Shown: positions 55,828 through 62,979 of the stretch, one piece after another | Layout: the number at the start of each line of letters is the position of its first letter | Numbering within the stretch: the first letter of the stretch is position 1 | Assembly: GCF_001548115.1 (NCBI RefSeq) | Contig: NZ_AP014821.1 | Coordinates: 930,001 to 994,000 of the forward strand | Source of the DNA: Geminocystis sp. NIES-3709 | GTDB lineage: Bacteria; Cyanobacteriota; Cyanobacteriia; Cyanobacteriales; Cyanobacteriaceae | Length of the DNA: 64,000 bases | Direction: 5' to 3' | Notes under the pieces: generated by a model | The model's input: the letters and a program-made list of their open reading frames with translations, nothing else | Databases searched by the model: none | Told to the model about the DNA's origin: nothing | Translations under genes and position numbers: made by a program

Positions 55828-56847
55828 ATGACGAATTATGTACCTCTTTTACGAGTTTCCGCTTTAATTCCTTTTGTTGATTTTTTGGAAGAATTAGGCA
55901 CTCCCACAGAGAAACTATTAAGACAATATAAATTACCTATTTTTGCCCTCGATGAACCAAATTTGTTAATCTCTCGTGATCAAGTTTTTGATTTTTTGAA
56001 AAAAGCCTCATATCAAGAAGGAATAGAAAACTTAGGGTTTTTAGTAGGAGAAAAAACTCCTGTGGAATCCTTGGGCATCTTAGGTAAATTAGCTTGTCAA
56101 TCTCTAACTCTATATGATGCCATTTTTAAGGCTATTCATTTGGGACATTTGTTTAATTCAGGAGAACATTTCTGGTTATTAGAAGATAAGGAAACGGCTT
56201 ATTTTTGCCAAGAATATACTAATTTAAGACATTTTGATTCTCATCATCCCAGTCATTTTTCTTTAATATTGATGCTAGATTTAATTCGTAAAGTGGCAGG
56301 AAAAACATGGTGTCCACAACAAATTACTCTACAAACTCCATTCAGTAATTTTACGGATAATGATCTTCAAGAAGTTTTGATCAATAAAGATGTTACTATA
56401 ACTTCCATCGCTTTTCCTCGCTCATTTTTAGCCTTACCTTTTCCAAAAGAGTTTAATTTATGTGAAGATCAAAAACATCAAGAATATGAAAAACTACATC
56501 AATCTATTCCCTCTTCTCAATTTACCCATTCTTTAACACAGGCGATTAAATCTCATTTAAAAGAAGGCTATCCGTCTATTAATTTAGCCTCAGAAATTGC
56601 CAAAATGCCTATTCGTAGTTTACAAAGAAGATTAGCAAAAGATGGTTTAACCTATTCTCAATTAGTGACTCGTATTCGTTATGAAAAAGCTGTTTATTTA
56701 CTACAAAATTCTCCTTTAAAAATGATTGAAATTGCCTATGAATTAGGTTATGAAGATCCTGCTCATTTTAGTCGTGCTTTCAAACGTTGGACAGGAATAA
56801 GTCCTCATCATTTTCGTTGCGATCAACTTAACAAAAATATTGGTTAG
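55828..56847 (+). CDS. AraC-family regulator with arabinose-binding-like domain
   Basis: A 339-residue transcription factor: an N-terminal ~220-residue effector domain of the Arabinose_bd type (LLRVSALIPFVDFLEELGTP, ESLGILGKLACQSLTLYDAI) and a C-terminal AraC helix-turn-helix pair (PSINLASEIAKMPIRSLQRR and IEIAYELGYEDPAHFSRAFK). Placed divergently from the FGE-sulfatase operon, with a 216-bp spacer, it is the likely local regulator, perhaps responding to a sulfated compound. The gene at 56854 ends 7 bp from its stop, on the opposite strand. Confidence 0.9.
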   Translation: MTNYVPLLRVSALIPFVDFLEELGTPTEKLLRQYKLPIFALDEPNLLISRDQVFDFLKKASYQEGIENLGFLVGEKTPVESLGILGKLACQSLTLYDAIFKAIHLGHLFNSGEHFWLLEDKETAYFCQEYTNLRHFDSHHPSHFSLILMLDLIRKVAGKTWCPQQITLQTPFSNFTDNDLQEVLINKDVTITSIAFPRSFLALPFPKEFNLCEDQKHQEYEKLHQSIPSSQFTHSLTQAIKSHLKEGYPSINLASEIAKMPIRSLQRRLAKDGLTYSQLVTRIRYEKAVYLLQNSPLKMIEIAYELGYEDPAHFSRAFKRWTGISPHHFRCDQLNKNIG

Positions 56848-56853
56848 CAAAAT

Positions 56854-57345
56854 TTATTTACAGCCTATTACGGAAGCCGTGTAAGTTTTGCCGATCGACT
56901 CTACACCATTAACAAATAAATTGACTTGATATGGTTCATCTTCGGGGCGTGGCTCTGCTACTATTTTTAAAGGCTTGTCCGATTGAAATTGTACTGCTCG
57001 ATTATTAAAAAATTCTCCTGCGGTTTGATCACTATATTTGAGATACATTCTGACATCAAAAGGACCACTATCATTGGAGTTAACGGTAACAATAAACTTA
57101 CGATACTTAACATCTCCTGGTACTGCCCAATCCGTATTCCAATTATTACGAATGACATCAACTCCTAACATACCCAATGGACCGGCAGGAATAGTTGGAG
57201 GAGAAACAGTTTTAGTCACACTATTGCCACTGCCACCCACAAGATTTATGGGAGTACAGGTTTCGGCTTGAACAGGTAAATTAAGTCTCAAGATAGAGAA
57301 AAAGATACCGAGAATGGTAACACGAGAAAAAAAAGAAAGTTTCAT
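56854..57345 (-). CDS. Small exported protein in the sulfatase island
   Basis: A 163-residue secreted protein with a signal peptide (VTILGIFFSILRLNLPVQA, cleavage before ETC). Two cysteines (ETCTPINL and the final VIGCK) suggest a disulfide. The remainder is beta-rich with a D-G-P-F-D-V-R-M-Y-L pattern. I do not recognise the family. It follows the HAD phosphatase gene by 21 bp on the same strand and is probably its operon partner. Confidence 0.6.
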   Translation of the reverse strand: MKLSFFSRVTILGIFFSILRLNLPVQAETCTPINLVGGSGNSVTKTVSPPTIPAGPLGMLGVDVIRNNWNTDWAVPGDVKYRKFIVTVNSNDSGPFDVRMYLKYSDQTAGEFFNNRAVQFQSDKPLKIVAEPRPEDEPYQVNLFVNGVESIGKTYTASVIGCK

Positions 57346-57366
57346 GATTTGACAATTAAAAGATAG

Positions 57367-58407
57367 TTAAAAAGGGAAAATTTGTTTCCAGTCTTGTTTC
57401 ATACTTATGATAATCCAATCACGTTGTTTTGCAGAATCCATCAATTCGTTAGAAAACCGCCCAACTTTGGTATCAGGTAGATTATCCGAAGGGCCATAAG
57501 CGTATTCTCGGATGGGATCATCATGATGAACGAGTATCATTAACCTTTTACCGTTACCAGCTTGGGTATATTCAAGCATCTCGCGATCGCCGTCAGAATT
57601 ACCCACAGCAATAGATGGTTGTTTGCCAATAAAGAGATTGATTCCTGTCGGTTTACCAGCGTGATCATTAATGAAAAACACTTGAGGCTTACGCATCAAC
57701 ACTGGTTCACCGTCTTGATATTCATATTCAGTGACAATACTTGAACCGATAACTTGTTCTGGTGGAATACCATAAATATCTTCACTATAAGTCCTGACAA
57801 ATTCTTGTCCGCCTCCCGTAACAATATAAGTCTTAAAATCATTTTCTCGAAGATATTGCATTAACTCTAACATTGGTTGATAAATAAGTTCGGTGTAGAG
57901 TTTATCAAAGCGTGGATGTTTTGCCGTTGTTAGCCAATCTTTTACGATTTTGATGAATGCTTTTGTAGTAATTCCTGCATGAGTAGCGGCAATAATTTCC
58001 ACCAATTCCTTCTCGGTAAATTGAGAGATCGCCTCCTGATTATTTTCCAGAATTGTTTTAAAAGGCTCTTGGTTTTGCCATTCGGGATGTTCTGGTGCTA
58101 AAATTTTTACTCGATCTAAGGCGAATATTCCTTGAGTATAAAAAGGGTGTTCAACCCAAAGTGTTCCATCTTGATCAAACGTGGCGATGCGATCGCTTGG
58201 TTTAACATAATTAGGGCTAGATTGATCGATGGCTTCTTCGACAAACTCAATAATTTTCTGTTTCGCAGTTCCATTATTCCATGAAGGTAACGGATTACTC
58301 GATTGAGCACTAGCTATTCCGAGATTGAAATTGTTACTCATAAATACCGTTAATAAAACCACGAATAAAGCAAATAGAATATATCTTTTTGTAATAAACC
58401 TGAACAT
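57367..58407 (-). CDS. Exported HAD-superfamily phosphatase
   Basis: A 346-residue HAD hydrolase starting at the ATG at 58407 (a start five codons earlier is possible). A signal peptide (FITKRYILFALFVVLLTVF) ends near IASAQ. Motif I is RIATFDQDGTLWVEH, motif II lies in YIVTGGGQ, and motif III/IV is PSIAVGNSDGDREMLEY. All core acidic residues are present. Periplasmic HAD enzymes of this kind often accompany sulfatases in accessory loci. It probably dephosphorylates a small metabolite; the substrate is not indicated. Confidence 0.85.
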   Translation of the reverse strand: MFRFITKRYILFALFVVLLTVFMSNNFNLGIASAQSSNPLPSWNNGTAKQKIIEFVEEAIDQSSPNYVKPSDRIATFDQDGTLWVEHPFYTQGIFALDRVKILAPEHPEWQNQEPFKTILENNQEAISQFTEKELVEIIAATHAGITTKAFIKIVKDWLTTAKHPRFDKLYTELIYQPMLELMQYLRENDFKTYIVTGGGQEFVRTYSEDIYGIPPEQVIGSSIVTEYEYQDGEPVLMRKPQVFFINDHAGKPTGINLFIGKQPSIAVGNSDGDREMLEYTQAGNGKRLMILVHHDDPIREYAYGPSDNLPDTKVGRFSNELMDSAKQRDWIIISMKQDWKQIFPF

Positions 58408-58484
58408 TATATCTAAACCCATCGTTATCTATTACACTGGATTTTTCGTTAATAGACATACATCTCCAAAAAAGATTTTTAATA

Positions 58485-58515
58485 GGCTTGTAGTAAGAGC
58501 TAAAGCTCTAATTTT
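58485..58515. repeat. REP-like palindrome gtagtaagagctaaagctct
   Basis: A perfect stem AGAGCT-aa-AGCTCT within ggcttgtagtaagagctaaagctctaatttt. It resembles the widespread cyanobacterial palindrome family gtagtaaggactttagtcctta. It sits between the second sulfatase and the HAD gene. Confidence 0.55.
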
Positions 58516-58556
58516 GCCAATTATTAAAGATGTCTAATTGTTAATTGTTAATTTTA

Positions 58557-60047
58557 TTAACGGCTTCCTGCACCGCTTTGTAGTTTTTCCAATACTTGAT
58601 CGATGGTGAAACTGGCGGCTTTTTGACGAGGTGGGTATTCGATAAAGGTTTTTAAGAAATCACCGACAATTTTTTGAGCAGGTAAAAACAGATAAATATG
58701 GTCAATTACCCAATCCCAATAGGTATTAGAGGTTATATCTGCCCTTTCATAAGGATCTGTACGGAGGTTAAATAATTTTGGAAAACGCAAGGTTACTAAA
58801 GGTTCTTGCCAGATACGTAGCGTTCCTTGTACTCGTTGTTCCATAAAAACAATTTTCCAGTTATCATAACGCATTGCCATGAGATCGCCATCATCTGAAA
58901 AGTAGAAAAAATCGACACGAGGACTATGTTCAACTTCTCCTTTGAAATATGGTACAAGGTTATAACCATCCAGATGCACTTTAAAGGTTTTATCACCTAC
59001 TTGATAGCCTTTGAGTAATTTTTCTTTAATATCTGGTTCTCCGGCGGCGGCTAAAATAGTGGGCAACCAATCAAGGTTACTGACAATATCATTAGATACA
59101 CTACCGGGTTTAATTACCCCGGGCCAACGAATGAAACAAGGAACACGAAATGCTCCCTCCCAATTGGAATCTTTTTCATTACGGAAAGGTGTCATGCCAC
59201 CATCGGGCCAGGAGTTCATGTGAGGACCATTATCAGTACCATAAATAACAATGGTATTATCAGCAATGCCGAGATCATCTAATTTTTGCAGTACAGCACC
59301 CACAACGTTATCATGATCAATCATCACATCATGGTATTCTGACTGCCAACGTCCAGACTGTCCTAAACTCTCAGGTTTTGGATGAGTACGGAAGTGCATA
59401 TGGGATGTGTTAAACCAGAGGAAAAAGGGATTGTCTTCGGCAACTTTGCGATCGAGCCATTCTGAAGTTACTTCAAAAACCTCATCATCGATGGTTTCCA
59501 TACGTTTTTTGGTCAAAGGACCAGTATCTTCAACCCGTCCATCACTATAGGAATGGATTACACCACGAGGAGCAAAATGTTCACGGAAATTAGGAAAATC
59601 TTTTTCGGGAGGATAATCTCTTAATTCCGGTTCTTCACAGGCGTTTAAGTGATACAAGAAGCCAAAAAATTCATCAAAGCCGTGTTGGGTAGGCAAGAAT
59701 TTATCTTTATCTCCAAAGTGATTTTTCCCGAATTGTCCCGTAGAGTAACCCAAGGGTTTTAATAGCTCTGCAATGGTGGGATCTTCTGCTTGTAATCCAA
59801 TATCAGCACCGGGTAATCCTACTTTCGATAAACCCGTACGAAAAACAGATTGTCCTGTGGCAAAAGCGGATCTTCCTGCTGTACAACTTTGTTCACCGTA
59901 ATAGTCTGTAAATAACATTCCTTCTTCGGCGATGCGATCGATATTCGGGGTACGATAACCCATCATGCCTTTAGTGAAAATACTCAGATTAGCTGTACCA
60001 ATGTCATCACCCCAGATTACTACGATATTCGGTTTTTTTGCTGTCAT
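58557..60047 (-). CDS. Type I arylsulfatase without signal peptide
   Basis: A 496-residue sulfatase. The N-terminus MTAKKPNIVVIWGDDIGTAN shows metal ligands D14/D15 directly, with no export signal. The formylglycine cysteine is C55 in SCTAGRSAFATG, the CxAxR variant of the motif, and the Asp-Asn pair is in IYGTDNGPHMN. The start is supported by an aagga ribosome-binding site 9 bp upstream. If it stays in the cytoplasm it could not be reached by the exported FGE encoded nearby. It is the second gene of a minus-strand unit behind a pilin-like gene (34-bp gap). Confidence 0.93.
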   Translation of the reverse strand: MTAKKPNIVVIWGDDIGTANLSIFTKGMMGYRTPNIDRIAEEGMLFTDYYGEQSCTAGRSAFATGQSVFRTGLSKVGLPGADIGLQAEDPTIAELLKPLGYSTGQFGKNHFGDKDKFLPTQHGFDEFFGFLYHLNACEEPELRDYPPEKDFPNFREHFAPRGVIHSYSDGRVEDTGPLTKKRMETIDDEVFEVTSEWLDRKVAEDNPFFLWFNTSHMHFRTHPKPESLGQSGRWQSEYHDVMIDHDNVVGAVLQKLDDLGIADNTIVIYGTDNGPHMNSWPDGGMTPFRNEKDSNWEGAFRVPCFIRWPGVIKPGSVSNDIVSNLDWLPTILAAAGEPDIKEKLLKGYQVGDKTFKVHLDGYNLVPYFKGEVEHSPRVDFFYFSDDGDLMAMRYDNWKIVFMEQRVQGTLRIWQEPLVTLRFPKLFNLRTDPYERADITSNTYWDWVIDHIYLFLPAQKIVGDFLKTFIEYPPRQKAASFTIDQVLEKLQSGAGSR

Positions 60048-60081
60048 TTTTAATTGTCCTTAAAAGAGGAATTGACTAAAA

Positions 60082-60597
60082 TTATTCGTTAACTTGTGAT
60101 TGAGGAACTTCAAACGAAAATTGACCACACTGTAAAGAAAGTTTTTGGGGATTAAGAGGATCTCTGACTAATAGAGGATCAGCAGGACGATTCTGCCCCG
60201 GATTGTTGTTTTCACAGATAATAGTGGTAATTTTCGGAGTTTGATTCGGAGTGAGAAAAGCCGCACCAACATAGGCTCTTAATTCACCTGATTTAGCAGG
60301 AATAACATAGCTATAAGCAGCTTCTGATGTGGTGCGAACTGCATAATTTAAAGTAGTAGGTAAAGTAATACCAAAATCTTTCTGAATATTCTTAACTACC
60401 GCTCGAAATTTACCATTTTTTTGATAATAAGTTCTTTGTCCTTCGGTCATCTTGGCGACAGCTTGTAATGCTGTATTTTGATCTTGATCTGGATTATTTT
60501 GGGCTTGGGTAGTCAACCCGACTCCTAATAATACGCTAACTCCCACAAGAATAACTATTGATCCATTTCTCAAAAGATGTTTTGAAAATTTACTCAT
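60082..60597 (-). CDS. Type IV pilin-like G/H family exported protein
   Basis: A 171-residue protein with an N-terminal signal (GSIVILVGVSVLLGVGLTTQAQ). The mature part carries the helical ALQAVAKMTEGQRTYYQKNGKF motif and ends with a Cys pair (TTIICENNN, LQCGQF). It matches the cyanobacterial type IV pilin-like G/H family, here with an ordinary signal peptide in place of a prepilin leader. It is the first gene of the unit containing the second sulfatase and HAD genes, opposite the AraC gene at 60820. Confidence 0.75.
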   Translation of the reverse strand: MSKFSKHLLRNGSIVILVGVSVLLGVGLTTQAQNNPDQDQNTALQAVAKMTEGQRTYYQKNGKFRAVVKNIQKDFGITLPTTLNYAVRTTSEAAYSYVIPAKSGELRAYVGAAFLTPNQTPKITTIICENNNPGQNRPADPLLVRDPLNPQKLSLQCGQFSFEVPQSQVNE

Positions 60598-60618
60598 GAA
60601 TTTAGTTTTTGTGTTAAA

Positions 60619-60679
60619 ACACTATTCTGAATTTAGTCTATATAGTTTGTTTCTCAATATTCAAAAATCACACTATTCT
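60619..60679. promoter_or_regulatory. Direct repeat ACACTATTCT pair, possible operator
   Basis: The 10-bp sequence acactattct occurs at 60619-60628 and again at 60670-60679, 51 bp apart, about five helical turns, in the 222-bp spacer between the divergent pilin-like/sulfatase unit and an AraC-type regulator. A TTGACA box lies at 60739-60744, facing the regulator gene. AraC proteins commonly bind spaced direct repeats; binding here is inferred only. Confidence 0.35.
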
Positions 60680-60819
60680 CTTAATATTTTGATAGAATCT
60701 ACAAAATCAGGTTATACGAAATTTGCAACTTTTAGCCCTTGACAAAATTTTTACCCTATGTGTTAGTTTTTTTGATGAATATTTTAAATAAATAGCAATG
60801 AATTTTTATTTTAAATTTT

Positions 60820-61785
60820 ATGAAAGAGGAAAAAAATTTTTTTTGTTCACATCAATTATTTCAAGATTTTGATCAATGGGCAGAGGCTTTTAAAATTTAT
60901 AATTTAAGTTCAAATCAACTTAGTAAAGGTAAATTTAAAGGAGAGTTAGCCATCGCAGGGTTTCGTGGTTTACAAATAACTTATGCCTCTGTTAATCAAG
61001 CTATGCACATTATGGGAAGTAAACCTGCTAATAGTCTTACTTTTGGCATACCTTTAACCTCTGAAGATGAAATATTAATCGCTCATGATAACTGTTTATC
61101 TCATAATATATTGTTTGGATTAAATCCTCATCGAGAAATATTTGTCGTGACTAGAAAAGCCTGTGAAGTAGCAATAATATCTGTCAATGTCGATGTTTTT
61201 TATGAATACGCAAATTTAATGAAAATAAGTCGTTTTAATGATAAGTTTTTTCAAAAAAATACTGTGATTATTAATATTAATAAATTAAATAATTTTAAAA
61301 GCTATTTAAAACAACTTTTTTATTTACTTATTTATGATTCTAATTGGTTATCAAAATATTCGAGTCAGAGATTAATTATTGAAGATTTTTTACCTCTTTT
61401 TATCGATATTTTGAGGAATGATGATGAGATATTTTTTTCTAAAATTATGTCTTTTAGACGTTATGAAATTATTAGAAAAATGGATAATTTTATCATGAAC
61501 AATATTGATCAACCTTTGACTTTAAAAGATTTATATACAGCACTAAAAACCAGTTCTCGTGCATTATCTTACGCCACTCAAGATATTTTTGCCATGAGTC
61601 CGATGGAGTACTTGAAAGTAAAACGACTTCATGGAGTAAGACTAGCTTTAAAAGCCTCAAATCCGAACAATACGAAAGTGTTTGCTGTTGCTAATAATTG
61701 GGGTTTTTGGAGTATGGGGCATTTTTCGAGAGATTATAAGCAATTATTTGGAGAGTCACCTTCAGAGATATTAAGAAATCATTAG
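60820..61785 (+). CDS. AraC-family transcriptional regulator
   Basis: A 321-residue regulator with an AT-rich, poorly conserved N-terminal sensor region and a clear C-terminal AraC DNA-binding domain: QPLTLKDLYTALKTSSRALS for the first helix-turn-helix and AVANNWGFWSMGHFSRDYKQLFGESPSEIL for the second. It is different in type from the regulator at 55828 (no arabinose-binding-like domain). Placed divergently from the pilin-like/sulfatase unit, it probably controls it. Confidence 0.88.
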   Translation: MKEEKNFFCSHQLFQDFDQWAEAFKIYNLSSNQLSKGKFKGELAIAGFRGLQITYASVNQAMHIMGSKPANSLTFGIPLTSEDEILIAHDNCLSHNILFGLNPHREIFVVTRKACEVAIISVNVDVFYEYANLMKISRFNDKFFQKNTVIININKLNNFKSYLKQLFYLLIYDSNWLSKYSSQRLIIEDFLPLFIDILRNDDEIFFSKIMSFRRYEIIRKMDNFIMNNIDQPLTLKDLYTALKTSSRALSYATQDIFAMSPMEYLKVKRLHGVRLALKASNPNNTKVFAVANNWGFWSMGHFSRDYKQLFGESPSEILRNH

Positions 61786-61807
61786 AATAGAGGGATTTTT
61801 AGAGATT

Positions 61808-62248
61808 TCAAAATTTCAAGGATTTAATTAATACTCCAATAAAACTAAGTAAGCCAATTACGAGTAAAGCCACCGCTACAATTTCTGCACTTTGAGAGTT
61901 TTCGTAGGTATAGCGATCGCTTTCAATTTGTTTCATTATTTTACGATGATCTATTAATCCTAAAGCGATGGCAAACATTCCCGTACCGATAAAACAAAGT
62001 CCAACAATGACGGAAAATCTGAGGAGATTTAGATGAGTAATAGTATCAAGTTTTTCGATGGCAGTAGTAATAGTAGGAATACCAAAACCAAAGCCGATTA
62101 AGGATAAAGAAGTCCGTATCCAAGCCATCAAAGTACGATCGGCGGCGGCACGACTGCGATATTTAGCCATTTCAGTGCGATCAGAAGCTAAATCATCATT
62201 AGAAAGTTTTTTCGGTGTTTCTGAGTCTTGAGAAGGTTGATTAACCAT
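61808..62248 (-). CDS. DUF202 (YidH family) membrane protein
   Basis: A 146-residue inner-membrane protein with about three transmembrane helices and the DUF202 signature: YRSRAAADRTLMAWIRTSLS, SLIGFGFGI and ALGLIDHRK. YidH-type proteins have no firm function. It is the last of three minus-strand genes (symporter stump, DUF1622, DUF202) with 42-bp and 61-bp gaps, likely one transcript before the IS insertion. Confidence 0.88.
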   Translation of the reverse strand: MVNQPSQDSETPKKLSNDDLASDRTEMAKYRSRAAADRTLMAWIRTSLSLIGFGFGIPTITTAIEKLDTITHLNLLRFSVIVGLCFIGTGMFAIALGLIDHRKIMKQIESDRYTYENSQSAEIVAVALLVIGLLSFIGVLIKSLKF

Positions 62249-62289
62249 GATTAAAGAGTAAGAAAAAGTGTGGTATTAAAATTTGGTTG

Positions 62290-62643
62290 CTATTTATTAT
62301 TTGCATTTCGTTGAGACTCTAATTCTTTGGTAAGAAAATAATTAAGAAAAGTTCGGATTAGGGCAATAATTCCTAATTTTCCTAAAGAATCAAAAGTTGA
62401 ACTTATACTTGTAGAAACAATATCTGCACCTAACTGAAATTCTAATGCTAGTACAAGCCACATTCCAAATTCTAGGCGAATTTCTGTAAATAAATTTTTA
62501 CTACGATCGTACTTTGACCGATAAGCTAATAGTCCAGTTTTTAATACACCTAAAAGGATGCAAAAAACAGCAATGGCTTCTAGCAAAAACTTTAGAAATG
62601 TAACGAGGATTGCTAATCCACTTTCTAAGTGTTCCATCATCAT
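62290..62643 (-). CDS. DUF1622 membrane protein
   Basis: A 117-residue protein of the DUF1622 family with three hydrophobic helices: FLKFLLEAIAVFCILLGVLK, then RLEFGMWLVLALEFQLGADI, and a C-terminal LIRTFLNYFLTKE. The ALEFQLGADI segment is characteristic. DUF1622 proteins frequently accompany ion-transport genes; function unknown. It lies between DUF202 and the truncated symporter. Confidence 0.85.
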   Translation of the reverse strand: MMMEHLESGLAILVTFLKFLLEAIAVFCILLGVLKTGLLAYRSKYDRSKNLFTEIRLEFGMWLVLALEFQLGADIVSTSISSTFDSLGKLGIIALIRTFLNYFLTKELESQRNANNK

Positions 62644-62703
62644 TCGATCATAAGTAATTTGTCGTAAAAAACATTATTAAAATATATTAGTATTTATTTT
62701 TGA

Positions 62704-62979
62704 TTACTCTGGAATTGGTGGAAATTGTCTTTTATACCATACTGAATAAATAATACCAAGAATCGCTCCCAAGATTGTATAAGCTACGAGGGTAGAAATT
62801 ACCTCTTTTTCTATGTTATTGATAATGGCGATAAACAAGGCTAAACCGACATTACGAGCAACGCAGGAAATAGCCAGAATAGAACGATTTTGACCTTCAA
62901 TTCCCCCTAAACTATGCCCTATAGCTAAAGATGCGATCGCTATAATTCCAATGACAAGTAACGATAAGCTAAGACGCAT
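62704..62979 (-). pseudogene. C-terminal stump of a bile-acid:sodium-symporter-like protein
   Basis: A 91-codon fragment, LLVIGIIAIASLAIGHSLGG, then NRSILAISCVARNVGLALFI and further helices. The NRS.LA.....RN.GLALF region corresponds to the C-terminal half of SBF-type sodium symporters. The expected N-terminal ~200 residues are missing because IS630 sequence begins directly upstream. The ATG at 62979 lies at the IS boundary and is probably fortuitous. Confidence 0.7.
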
